A DNA stretch of 11,439 bases from Kiritimatiellia bacterium (GCA_017411125.1 JAFPNP010000079.1:1-11439), one strand, 5' to 3'. Counted from the first letter of the stretch, positions 1-7,494 are shown. Translations and numbers: made by a program. The notes: a model not told the origin generated them from the letters alone.

Positions 1-2358
1 CACGCCCATCCAAATGCCTTTCGTCAAGTTTGCAACGGCATTCCCGCCAACGGTGAGGGTCCCCTCCGAGTCGTTCTGGCACGCCATGTACAGTGTCTGG
101 TTCGGCAGATTCAACACGCTGTCGCCGGACATCGTGTACGTCCCCTTCGACCCTGCGCCATTGCGGGCGAGCGACATCCAGTTGTTCAACGTGACCATGC
201 CGCCCGTCTGGATGAACTCGCCCGTGCCGTCGCGTCCGATCTGGAACTCGCTGCCGGAGGGCGTGGTCAGCGTGCCGCCTGTCATAATGTAGGTACCCTT
301 CTTTCCAGCCGTCTCGCCGATGCCGTGAATCTTGGCGCCGAGGCTGACGTCGCCGCCCGATTGCGCGAACTCCGTCGGCGAAACGGATGCGCCGAGCTGC
401 AGCTGCTCAATCGTGGACGTGCCGCTGCCGGACTTGGGAAGCAGTATCTTCGCGCTGCCGGAAACGGCAAGGTTGGCGGCGCCGGTGATGAAGACCGAAT
501 CACTGAACTCGCCAGAATAGGAGGCGTCCGCCACGGCGAACGCCAAAGCCGAACCATCGCCGCCGGAGATCGTCGCGCCGGAGACGGCGGCGATATTGTT
601 GAGCGTAAGGACGTGCCCGTTCAGATTCGCCGCGCCGCTTATGGTGGGCTTCACGGCAAGCCCGCTCCAGTCGCAGTCTGCGGTGAGCGTGCAGTTGCCG
701 ATGTCGATCGACTTGCAGGCGAACGCAGATCCGGACGGAATCTGGAGGTTTACTGCATTTCCGACGACCGAAAGCGCATGGTTAGCCGTGGGCACGACCG
801 TCTCGTCCGTGAGGGTATCCTGCCAGTTGTTGGCGTTGAGCGCGTTGCCGTCGCCCGCCGCGCCCGTCCACGTGGCTGAAAGTTCGCCCGCCTTGGCGAG
901 CATGATCTTCGTACCGACTTCCTTGACAAGGCCGTCCACGACTGCTTTGGTTTTCGTCGGCTCGCCCGTAAAGAGGAGGACGGCCTTCTTCGAAGCGGAG
1001 TTCGTCACATACGCGCCCACGAATTCGTCACAGGCGATATCCTTGACGGTGAGCTGGTGTCCATTGAGGTCGAGCACCGCGCCACCGGCGAGGAGAATCG
1101 GTCCGAGTTCCGTCCAGTCCTCGTTCGCGGTGAGCGTGTAGTTGTTCGAGCCGCTGCCCTGCGGGAAGTCCGTTTTGTTGAACGCGTATGCCGTGCCGTT
1201 GACGGTGACGGTGAACGGCACGCTGCCGCCGTTGAACGACAGGGTCGGGCCGTAGCCGCCGTAGGTGTCGCCGGCGATGATGGTGAAGCGGTGCCAGCCC
1301 TCCGACACCTCGACCGTGGAGGTCGCCTCGCCGGTGTAGGAGTTGTTGTACAGCACCAGGCTGTTGTCGATGAAGATGGCGAAGTAGTCGTCGAACTTCT
1401 GCTTGATCGCCCACGTACCCGCCTTGTCCGCCGAAACCTGGAACCAGCCGTCGAAACGATCCTGCGACCACCTGAGGTAGGAGTCCCTCCACGAGGAATT
1501 CAGGAGGTTGTCAATGTCGCCGTCGCCATTAAAAGTATAGTCGCCGAGAGGAAGATGCCACCACAGGCCGTTGCCCATGCCGCTGCGATTCCCGTAGGCG
1601 ATGCGACCCCACTGCGTGGCGGGATGCGCGGCGAAGCCGATGGCGTGCCCGCTGTTGTTCAAGGCCGGACCGGCGACGAGCGTGTTGCCCTGCGGATAGA
1701 AGATCGTCTGGCTCACGGTGTCGTAGAGGCCCGCCACGCCGTTCTTCACGCAGGGGATGAAATCGCGGGCGGGCGTCCACGAACCCGTGTCGCCGGTCCA
1801 CAGCTTGGCGCGGTAGACGCGCCCCAGGTGGTTCTGCGACGGGGAGCCGTCTTTGTTGCTTGCGAACAGGAAAAGGTTCAAATCCGTATCGATCAAGCCG
1901 TAAGTGTCCGTCGCGTCCGTAGATGGAGTGATCTTGCCGCCGGCCTGGTCGGTCCACGTGCCAGTCATGGCTCCGGCGGCGGAAACCTCCACCTCCGCCG
2001 TCACGACGGTACCGTACCACGGAAACGCGCCCATGTTGATCATCGCGTCGCCATATTCCCAACGGGCCTGCTGGCCCCAGTGCATGATGAGATTGAAGCG
2101 TCTGGCTCCCCACGAACCGAGCATCACGGGATAATCGCCGCAACTGACGTTGGCGAACTTCACCTCCGCCTTCACGCCGACCTTGCCCTTCACGCCGGTA
2201 TCGACGTAGAGCGCCGCGCTCGGCTGCACCCACTCGACGAAGTAGTCGGGCGTTTCGGCAACGGCAGGCATGGCGGTCCATGCCGCCGCAGCCAACGCCA
2301 TAAGGAACGCGGCGGCCTTGCGCCGAGTCCGTTCGATGTTTCTCGTTGTTGTTTTCAT
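1..2358 (-). CDS. Large exported surface protein, second tandem copy (3' end outside window)
   Basis: The reading frame is open from an ATG at 2358 to the left edge, 786 codons, with the C-terminus missing. An AAGGAG Shine-Dalgarno (2369-2374) lies 10 nt upstream of the start. Residues 1 to about 34 are a signal peptide: a basic n-region with TRRK, an Ala-rich core, then AVA before Glu-35. Next come a concanavalin-like sandwich domain ending near the motif RDFIPCVKNGVAGLYD, a PA14-like domain (from about GRIAYG to the GWHRFTII and GGYGPTLSF segments), and the first turns of a Gly/Thr-rich beta-helix with GGT.T.. repeats. It is a paralog of the gene immediately upstream: the signal peptide and PA14-like parts are nearly identical at DNA level, while the first domain differs and is 4 residues shorter around residue 165. 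It is presumably a cell-surface or secreted binding protein. Its ligand is unknown. Confidence 0.85.
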   Translation of the reverse strand, partial: MKTTTRNIERTRRKAAAFLMALAAAAWTAMPAVAETPDYFVEWVQPSAALYVDTGVKGKVGVKAEVKFANVSCGDYPVMLGSWGARRFNLIMHWGQQARWEYGDAMINMGAFPWYGTVVTAEVEVSAAGAMTGTWTDQAGGKITPSTDATDTYGLIDTDLNLFLFASNKDGSPSQNHLGRVYRAKLWTGDTGSWTPARDFIPCVKNGVAGLYDTVSQTIFYPQGNTLVAGPALNNSGHAIGFAAHPATQWGRIAYGNRSGMGNGLWWHLPLGDYTFNGDGDIDNLLNSSWRDSYLRWSQDRFDGWFQVSADKAGTWAIKQKFDDYFAIFIDNSLVLYNNSYTGEATSTVEVSEGWHRFTIIAGDTYGGYGPTLSFNGGSVPFTVTVNGTAYAFNKTDFPQGSGSNNYTLTANEDWTELGPILLAGGAVLDLNGHQLTVKDIACDEFVGAYVTNSASKKAVLLFTGEPTKTKAVVDGLVKEVGTKIMLAKAGELSATWTGAAGDGNALNANNWQDTLTDETVVPTANHALSVVGNAVNLQIPSGSAFACKSIDIGNCTLTADCDWSGLAVKPTISGAANLNGHVLTLNNIAAVSGATISGGDGSALAFAVADASYSGEFSDSVFITGAANLAVSGSAKILLPKSGSGTSTIEQLQLGASVSPTEFAQSGGDVSLGAKIHGIGETAGKKGTYIMTGGTLTTPSGSEFQIGRDGTGEFIQTGGMVTLNNWMSLARNGAGSKGTYTMSGDSVLNLPNQTLYMACQNDSEGTLTVGGNAVANLTKGIWMGV

Positions 2359-2433
2359 TTGTCGTTTTCTCCTTTTTGGTTTGGGGTTAAGCGAAATTGG
2401 CAGGGCGCGTTGTCCTCGACGCGCCGCCGCCCG
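2359..2433 (-). promoter_or_regulatory. 75-bp spacer between the tandem surface genes: hairpin plus RBS
   Basis: This spacer lies between the stop of the upstream copy (TGA at 2434-2436) and the ATG of the downstream copy. It carries a GGCGCG/CGCGCC hairpin (2404-2409 with 2420-2425) and the AAGGAG site at 2369-2374. The A-rich stretch and the ATTGGCAGGGCG start of the hairpin closely match the 50 bp upstream of the other copy, so the leader was duplicated with the gene. No separate promoter is evident, so the second copy may be read from the first. The hairpin could attenuate that read-through, which is inference. Confidence 0.6.
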
Positions 2434-5400
2434 TCAGTACACAAGCACCGCCACGCCGAGCTTGCTTATGCGCGCCTTGCCGCCGGACACGCTGACCTTC
2501 CAACCCTTGGGCACATTCGTGGCCGCCGGCTTGCCCGTCACGGCGCCGCTGCCGCTTATGAAATCAAAGCCTCTGGTCAGGTTCTCCGGATCGACAAGGT
2601 TGATTGTCGCGTCGGATAGGTCTACCGTGCCCGTGTTCGTTATGGCGTCGTTCACGTTCAGGTCGATCGTGCCGCTCACCTTGAGCGTGCCGTTCTGCAC
2701 CGTGCCGCCCTTGCAGGCGACCGACGGCCACGTGAGCGTCTGGCCGCCCAGGTCGAGCGTGCCGCCCGCCGCAAGTTCGATCTCGCCGAACGACGCGTCC
2801 GGCCCGAGCGCCGCGCTGCGCAGCGCGCCTTCCTTGGACATCGCGCCGTTCCACACGCGCACTTCGTCGAAGTCCGCCTGCGCCGCGCCGTCGTTCCAGA
2901 AGGAATAGCCGAGGCGGAACATGGTCTGCGTGATCTTCTCCGTGAGCTTCCAGCTTGAAAGCGTCTGGTCGATCGTGCCAACGAGTTCGCCGGTGGAAAC
3001 GTTCACGCAGTACGCCTTCATCGAGGTGCTGCCGTCCGGATTCGCCTGGAAGGTGAACGCGAAGTAGTACGGAACGTCCTTCGTCAGCGTGCCCGTGCCG
3101 GTAAACGTGCCGCCGTCAGTCACGTCTATGCCGGAGGGACCGTCGGCGCTGTTGCGGTGGAACGTGAAGCCGATGACGCTGCCGGTGCCGGAGCCGAGGC
3201 AGAACATCTTGGGCCACGTGACGTCCGCCCGGATGGTCGTCCAGAACTCCATGGTCACGCTGTCGGAGGGAAGCTTGTCCGAACCAAGCTCGATGTAGTT
3301 CTTCTCCTTGTCGGCCGCAGTGCTGCCGGGAATCCGCGCCATGCCGTCGTCCGTGAAGGTGATCGTGGAAGTCGGCTCGGCGGCGACGCCGGTGACGGAA
3401 TCCTTCCAGTCGCCGTTGAAGCTCCAGCGGTGGGCGAGGGAGAGCGGCCTCTCGAACGTGCTGCCGGATGTGAGCGCGAGCGTGCCGGCGGCGACCTTCA
3501 CCGTGCCGGCGGCGGGAAGCGTATCCACCGTGAGCGTGCCGGAACCGGTCTTGACGAGCTTCGCTGGCCCCATCGCGCCCGTCACTGTGCTGTTTGCCAT
3601 CGAGACGTCGTTGCCGTTCGAGTCGAGCGTGAACTCGCCGCCGTTGAACTGGACATCGGCAACGCCGTCGATGATCGCGCCGGCTGCGGTGGCCTTCAGA
3701 GTGCCGCCGTTGAGCAGCAGCGTCGCCGTGCCGTCGCCCTTCCGCACCTTGGGCGCCGCGAGCGTGCCGCCGTTTAGTTCATAGTGGCCGACACTGCCGC
3801 TGCTCTGCCCGATGCCGACGTAGGCTGACGCCTTGGACACCGTGATCGCGCCACCGTCCTGCACAAGCTTGCCCTTGCCCCAGTCGGAAACAAGCAGCTG
3901 GTCGCCGTTCACGGTGAACGTGCCGCCCGTCATCGTCATGTAGCCGATGCCGCCGCCGCCCCAAGGAATGCGTACGAGTCCGCCCACCGTCATGTCACCG
4001 CCATAGAGGTTGAGCGTGCCGATGCCGTCGCGTCCGATGTACAGATCGCTGCCGATAGTTGCCGTGCCGCCGCTCATCGTCATCAAGCCGACCGAATTGC
4101 CGCGCCAACCAAGCTGCAGAAGAGTGCCCACTGACAAAGTCCCCGCAGTCATGTCGAATTCCCCCGTGCATCCGCCTTGATCGCCCACGTCAAGCTCGTA
4201 GTCCAAATTTATCGTGCCGTTGTCGTTCAGATAAATCCAGCTCTTGCGGTTGGAGCCGCGCCACGGTCCCATCAGGATTCCCCTGAAGTTCGCGGTTGCA
4301 TTCCCGCCGACGGTAAGGTACGCCTCCGTGTTGTTCGCGCACGCCATATACATATCCAGCGCCGTGGCGTTCAGCACGCTGTCGCCGGACATCGTGTACG
4401 TGCCCTTCGACCATGCGGCATTGCGGGCAAGCGACATCCAGTTGTTCACCGTAACCGTGCCGCCCGTCTGGATGAACTCGCCCGTGCCGTCGCGCCCGAC
4501 CTGGAACTCGCTGCCGGAGAGCGTGGTCAGCGTGCCACCCGTCATAATGTAGGTACCCTTCTTCCCGGCCGTTTCGCCGATGCCGTGTACTTTAGCGCCG
4601 AGACTGACGTCGCCGCCCGTCTGCACGAACTCCGTCGGCGAGGCAGACGCGCCGAGCTGCAGCTGCTCGATCGTGGACGTGCCGCTGCCGGATTTGGGAA
4701 GCCGTATCTTCGCGCTGCCGGAAATGGCGAGGTTTGCAACGTCGGTGATGAAGGTCGACTCGTTGAACGTGCCGGAATAATAGGAGGCATCCGCCACGGC
4801 AAACGCCAATGCCGAACCCTCGCCGCCGGATATCGCCGCGCCGGAGACGGCGGCGACGTTGTTGAGCGTTAGGACGTGCCCGTTCAGATTCGCCACGCCG
4901 CTGATGGTAGGCTTCACGGAAAGCCCGCTCCAGTCGCAGTCCGCAGTGAGCGTGCAGTTGCCGATGTCGAGCGACTTGCAGGTAAACGCGGATCCGGACG
5001 GAATCTGGAGATTCACGGCGGTGCCGACAACCGAAAGCGCATGGTTAGCCGTGGGCACGACCGCCTCGTCCGTGAGAGTGTCCTGCCAGTTGTTCGCGTT
5101 GAGCGCGTTTCCGTCGCCCGCCGCGCCCGTCCACGTGGCGGAAAGTTCGCCCGCCTTGGCGAGCATGATCTTCGTGCCGATTTCCTTGACGAGGCCGTCC
5201 ACGATTGCTTTGGTTTCCGTCGGCTCGCCCGTGAAGATGAGGACGGCCTTCTTCGAGGCGGAGTTCGTCACATACGCACCCACAAATTCGTCGCAGGCGA
5301 TGTCCTTGACGGTGAGCTGGTGTCCGTAGAGGTCGAGCACCGCGCCGCCGGCGAGAAGGATTGGGCCGTGTGCCGTCCAGTCCTCGTTTGCGGCGAGCGT

Positions 5401-6633
5401 GTAGCTGTTGGAGCCGCTGCCCTGCGGGAAGTTCGTGTTGTTGAACGCGTATGCCGTGCCGTTGACGGTGACGGTGAACGGCACGCTGCCGCCGTTGAAC
5501 GACAGGGTCGGGCCGTAGCCGCCGTAGGTGTCGCCGGCGATGATGGTGAAGCGGTGCCAGCCCGCCGACACCTCGACCGTGGAGGTCGCCTCGCCAGTGT
5601 AGGAGTTGTTGTACAGCACCAGGCTGTTGTCGATGAAGATGGCGAAGTAGTCGTCGAACTTCTGCCTGATCGACCACGTCCCGGCCTTGTCCGACGAAAC
5701 ATAGAACCATCCGTCGAAGCGATCCTGCGACCACCTGAGGTAGGAGTCCCTCCACGAGGAGCTCAAGAGGTTGTCAATGTCGCCGTCACCCATGAAGGTG
5801 TAGTCGCCGAGATGGAGATGCCACCACAGGCCGTTGCCCATGCCGCCGCGTTTTCCGTAGGCGATGCGCCCCCACTGCGTTGCGGGATGCGCAGCGGAAC
5901 CGATGGCGTATCCGCTGTCGTTTTTAGCCGGGCCGGCGACGAGCGTGTTGCCCTGCGGATAGAAGATTGTCTGGCTCACGGTGTCGTAGAGACCCGCCAC
6001 GCCGTTCTTCACGCAGGGGATGAAATCGCGGGCGGGCGTCCACGAACCCGTGTCGCCGGTCCACAGTTTGGCGCGGTAGAGGCGTCCCAGATGGCACTGC
6101 GCGGCGTTTTCCGTATTCCCGTTTTTGTAGTGGGAGGCGAAGAGATAGAGATTGAGGTCGGTATCAACCGCGCCGTAGTTGGCCGTTTCGTCCATCGTTC
6201 TCGAAATCGTTTCGCCGCTCTGGTTCGTCCACATGCCCGTCATGGCGCCGGACGCGGAAACCTCCACCTCCGCCGTCACAAGAGAGCCGTAGTACGGGAA
6301 ATTGCCCCAGTTGACCATTGCGTAGCCGTATTCCCAGCGGGCGTTCTGGTAGTCGTGCATGACGAGATTGAAACGCTTGTCGTTCCACGAACCGAGCATT
6401 ACCGGCCAGCGGTCGGTGTTGATGTTGGAGAACTTCACCTCCGCCTTCAGGCCGCACTTGCCTTTCACGCCAGTATCAACGTAGAGCGCCGCGCTCGGCT
6501 GCACCCACTCGACCAAGTAGTCGGGCGTTTCGGCGGCGGCGGGCATGGCGGCCCATGCAGCCGCAGCCAACGCCATAAGGAACGCGGCGGCCTTGCGCCG
6601 AGTCCGTTCGATGTTTCTCGTTGTTGTTTTCAT
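2434..6633 (-). CDS. Large exported surface protein with ConA-like, PA14-like, beta-helix and LamG domains
   Basis: 1399 aa. The frame is open upstream to another ATG at 6867. I chose 6633 because AAGGA (6640-6644) sits 6 nt before it and because it opens with a proper signal peptide (basic TRRK, Ala-rich core, PAAA before Glu-35) identical to the paralog's start. Domains in order: a concanavalin-like sandwich (about 38-235, ending RDFIPCVKNGVAGLYD then a YPQG loop); a PA14-like domain (about 255-395); a Gly/Thr-rich beta-helix passenger (about 405-1060); a LamG/concanavalin-like domain (about 1063-1262, from AHRWSFNGDW to FDEVRVWNG); and a 137-residue tail ending GVAVLVY. PA14 and LamG folds commonly bind glycans. 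I see no beta-barrel, LPXTG or PEP-CTERM anchor, so how it stays on the surface is unclear. First of two tandem copies. It probably acts outside the cell in adhesion or polysaccharide binding; this is inferred from the folds. Confidence 0.88.
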   Translation of the reverse strand: MKTTTRNIERTRRKAAAFLMALAAAAWAAMPAAAETPDYLVEWVQPSAALYVDTGVKGKCGLKAEVKFSNINTDRWPVMLGSWNDKRFNLVMHDYQNARWEYGYAMVNWGNFPYYGSLVTAEVEVSASGAMTGMWTNQSGETISRTMDETANYGAVDTDLNLYLFASHYKNGNTENAAQCHLGRLYRAKLWTGDTGSWTPARDFIPCVKNGVAGLYDTVSQTIFYPQGNTLVAGPAKNDSGYAIGSAAHPATQWGRIAYGKRGGMGNGLWWHLHLGDYTFMGDGDIDNLLSSSWRDSYLRWSQDRFDGWFYVSSDKAGTWSIRQKFDDYFAIFIDNSLVLYNNSYTGEATSTVEVSAGWHRFTIIAGDTYGGYGPTLSFNGGSVPFTVTVNGTAYAFNNTNFPQGSGSNSYTLAANEDWTAHGPILLAGGAVLDLYGHQLTVKDIACDEFVGAYVTNSASKKAVLIFTGEPTETKAIVDGLVKEIGTKIMLAKAGELSATWTGAAGDGNALNANNWQDTLTDEAVVPTANHALSVVGTAVNLQIPSGSAFTCKSLDIGNCTLTADCDWSGLSVKPTISGVANLNGHVLTLNNVAAVSGAAISGGEGSALAFAVADASYYSGTFNESTFITDVANLAISGSAKIRLPKSGSGTSTIEQLQLGASASPTEFVQTGGDVSLGAKVHGIGETAGKKGTYIMTGGTLTTLSGSEFQVGRDGTGEFIQTGGTVTVNNWMSLARNAAWSKGTYTMSGDSVLNATALDMYMACANNTEAYLTVGGNATANFRGILMGPWRGSNRKSWIYLNDNGTINLDYELDVGDQGGCTGEFDMTAGTLSVGTLLQLGWRGNSVGLMTMSGGTATIGSDLYIGRDGIGTLNLYGGDMTVGGLVRIPWGGGGIGYMTMTGGTFTVNGDQLLVSDWGKGKLVQDGGAITVSKASAYVGIGQSSGSVGHYELNGGTLAAPKVRKGDGTATLLLNGGTLKATAAGAIIDGVADVQFNGGEFTLDSNGNDVSMANSTVTGAMGPAKLVKTGSGTLTVDTLPAAGTVKVAAGTLALTSGSTFERPLSLAHRWSFNGDWKDSVTGVAAEPTSTITFTDDGMARIPGSTAADKEKNYIELGSDKLPSDSVTMEFWTTIRADVTWPKMFCLGSGTGSVIGFTFHRNSADGPSGIDVTDGGTFTGTGTLTKDVPYYFAFTFQANPDGSTSMKAYCVNVSTGELVGTIDQTLSSWKLTEKITQTMFRLGYSFWNDGAAQADFDEVRVWNGAMSKEGALRSAALGPDASFGEIELAAGGTLDLGGQTLTWPSVACKGGTVQNGTLKVSGTIDLNVNDAITNTGTVDLSDATINLVDPENLTRGFDFISGSGAVTGKPAATNVPKGWKVSVSGGKARISKLGVAVLVY
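3760..4560 (-). repeat. Beta-helix repeats of about 24 residues coded inside the surface gene
   Basis: The protein repeats units of the form (G)xMTMSGGTxTVGxxLxIGxxGxG, for example GTYIMTGGTL, GEFIQTGGTVTV, LMTMSGGTATIG, TLNLYGGDMTVG, YMTMTGGTFTVNG, KLVQDGGAITVS and HYELNGGTL. The underlying DNA carries matching motifs built around gtgccgcc on the plus strand. Such short Gly-rich turns resemble autotransporter-type passenger beta-helices. Repeats like these can recombine, changing protein length. Confidence 0.7.
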
Positions 6634-6639
6634 TTTGTT

Positions 6640-6647
6640 TCCTTTTT
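6640..6647 (-). promoter_or_regulatory. Ribosome binding site that fixes the surface-gene start
   Basis: The minus strand reads AAAAAGGA, then 6 nt, then ATG at 6633. It is the only purine-rich site near a start in this frame. It excludes the longer start at 6867, whose extra 78 residues are Arg-rich, precede the signal peptide, and are read through palindromic repeats. Confidence 0.75.
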
Positions 6648-6667
6648 GAGTTAAGCAAAATTGGCAG

Positions 6668-6689
6668 GGCGTGTTGCATTTAACGCGCC
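6668..6689. repeat. GC hairpin, copy next to the surface-gene start
   Basis: GGCGTGTT pairs with AACGCGCC (one G-T wobble) around a 6-nt loop. It begins ATTGGCAGGGCG, the same opening as the hairpin at 2404-2425, and is close to ATTGGTAGGGCG of the hairpin at 6728-6754. This makes a small three-member family, two members of which sit in equivalent positions 35 to 50 bp upstream of the two paralogous starts. Confidence 0.65.
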
Positions 6690-6693
6690 GCGC

Positions 6694-6713
6694 ATCCGGC
6701 TTTTCAGCCGGAT
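6694..6713. repeat. Perfect 8-bp stem, 4-nt loop hairpin
   Basis: ATCCGGCT (6694-6701) pairs with AGCCGGAT (6706-6713). On the minus-strand RNA the loop is GAAA, a GNRA tetraloop, so it should fold stably in the leader of the surface gene. Confidence 0.7.
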
Positions 6714-6727
6714 TGCATGATTGGTAG

Positions 6728-6754
6728 GGCGCGGCGTCCTCGACGCGCCGCGCC
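6728..6754. repeat. 9-bp GC hairpin in the surface-gene leader
   Basis: GGCGCGGCG (6728-6736) pairs with CGCCGCGCC (6746-6754) around a 9-nt loop containing CCTCGACG. The loop sequence and the preceding ATTGGTAGGGCG recur at 2398-2425, marking these as copies of one repeat. Confidence 0.65.
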
Positions 6755-6779
6755 GATGTTTTGCAATCCGTTCGCTTTC

Positions 6780-6852
6780 GGCGCGTGAGGACACGCGCCC
6801 TCCCGGAAGGGCGGCCGTCCCCGGCCGCCGCAGCGGCGTGGATACACGCCGC
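6780..6852. repeat. Three consecutive 20-nt hairpins
   Basis: Three perfect stem-loops, each with 8-bp arms and a 4-nt loop: 6780-6799 (GGCGCGTG, loop AGGA), 6810-6829 (GGCGGCCG, loop TCCC) and 6833-6852 (GCGGCGTG, loop GATA). The arms differ in sequence but the geometry is identical, which suggests selection for structure or a family of palindromic repeat modules. They lie in the probable 5' leader of the surface gene on the minus strand. Confidence 0.7.
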
Positions 6853-6884
6853 ACCGTCGCCATGCAAGCTCCCCTAGACTTTGA

Positions 6885-6895
6885 GGGGGGGGGGG
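6885..6895. repeat. 11-base G/C homopolymer tract
   Basis: A run of 11 G on the plus strand (11 C on the minus strand), flanked by TTGA and TATTGG. Runs this long are prone to slipped-strand mispairing and often mark phase-variable loci. Here it falls about 250 bp upstream of the surface-gene start, inside the predicted leader. Confidence 0.8.
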
Positions 6896-6990
6896 TATTG
6901 GAATCAAAAGCGCACGCCACGCGGCCTTCAACCGCGTCCAGAAGCGATGTCTGCTGCATCGCGATACAATGCGCTCGTTTCATCACCGCA

Positions 6991-7020
6991 AGTATACCAC
7001 ACACCCTCGCACCATTGCAA
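6991..7020 (-). promoter_or_regulatory. Candidate promoter for the surface-protein genes
   Basis: Reading the minus strand: TTGCAA (7020-7015) as the -35, an 18-nt spacer, TGG then TATACT (6996-6991) as an extended -10. Transcription would start near 6984, giving a leader of about 350 nt before the ATG at 6633. The same TGGTATACT core occurs on the plus strand at 8024-8032 before pyrB. Confidence 0.5.
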
Positions 7021-7203
7021 CCAGAAATTTACGTTTTTTTCGGCGGCGCGGCAAGGTTGCCTCGCGCTGCCGGGCGGCGTGGCCCTATGCGGGGGGAATT
7101 ATGAACCCTAAAAGGGGGAATTATAAACCCTAGGGGTCTACGCTCGTAGATGGGGTTGAGGCCCTCCGGGAAACTTCGCGGCGGCATGGCGGAACGCCGA
7201 TTT
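7021..7203. other. Intergenic stretch without a gene
   Basis: I see no credible coding sequence here. Besides the 19-bp tandem repeat listed separately, it holds a short palindrome, TCTACG-CT-CGTAGA (7137-7150), and a T-rich patch near 7030. Short reading frames through it are Arg/Pro-rich and lack ribosome binding sites. Confidence 0.5.
7092..7132. repeat. Tandem repeat of a 19-bp unit
   Basis: GGGGGAATTATGAACCCTA (7092-7110) and GGGGGAATTATAAACCCTA (7114-7132) match at 18 of 19 positions and are separated by AAA. Each unit is roughly symmetrical: a G run, an AT-rich centre, then CCC. This could be a protein-binding site pair or an interspersed repeat. Confidence 0.75.
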
Positions 7204-7389
7204 GGAAACAACCAAGACAACTCTCAAGAACAACTTTTTTCTGCGAACGAAACTTGAACAAGGCCATTGGCGAAGTTCAAGGCGCGTCCGAAGGGCAACG
7301 TTGTTCTTGAGAGTTGTTCTGGTTGTTTCAAAAACAAACTGCCGTCGGACGCGGGCGAGTTAGCCCGGGCGTAAATGAAAGTTGTTTCC
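7204..7389. repeat. Nested inverted-repeat element
   Basis: The core is a 30-nt inverted repeat: 7205-7234 (GAAACAACC...GAACAAC) against 7300-7329, with 28 Watson-Crick pairs, one G-T and one A-C. Inside it, CTTGAAC (7253-7259) pairs with GTTCAAG (7275-7281), and GCC (7263-7265) with GGC (7269-7271). A further GGAAACAAC (7204-7212) / GTTGTTTCC (7381-7389) pair frames the whole element at 186 bp. The left arm recurs at 11411. No transposase or clear target duplication is visible. It may be a non-autonomous mobile element or a structured RNA. Confidence 0.75.
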
Positions 7390-7465
7390 ACTACTTTTAT
7401 CCGTCCACTCTGCGCGTCGAGGCGGCCACGCCCCAAAATGGGCAAACTCCCGTAAAACGAAGATT

Positions 7466-7494
7466 TTGCACCTGGCGGCCAGATTTGCTATAAT
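7466..7494 (+). promoter_or_regulatory. Sigma-70-type promoter of the thioesterase gene
   Basis: TTGCAC (7466-7471), a 17-nt spacer, then a perfect TATAAT (7489-7494) preceded by TGC as an extended -10. Transcription is expected at about 7501-7503, directly at the ATG at 7504, so the mRNA would have almost no leader. Confidence 0.75.

Noticed and set aside
1057..2619. 520-codon plus-strand open frame opposite the second surface gene
   Set aside because: Its product is Arg/Val/His-rich without domains. The opposite frame has a signal peptide, recognisable domains and a paralog. High GC in third positions explains the open antisense frame.
4876..6654. 592-codon plus-strand open frame opposite the first surface gene
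   Set aside because: It mirrors the previous antisense frame because the genes are duplicated. It has no ribosome binding site, and composition is typical of an antisense shadow.
6634..6867. 78-codon N-terminal extension of the 1399-aa protein
   Set aside because: It would bury the signal peptide and is read through palindromic repeats. The Shine-Dalgarno lies at 6640-6647.
7352..7367. CGGGC-GAGTTA-GCCCG as a possible integron attC end
   Set aside because: The core after GTTA does not fit GTTRRRY, and no integrase or cassette array is present.
7092..7389. Possible CRISPR array from the short repeats in the intergenic region
   Set aside because: There are only two direct units with a 3-nt spacer, and the other repeats are inverted. 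No cas genes are present.
7224..7445. 73-codon minus-strand frame across the inverted repeat
   Set aside because: It is made largely from repeat sequence and has no ribosome binding site or known domain.
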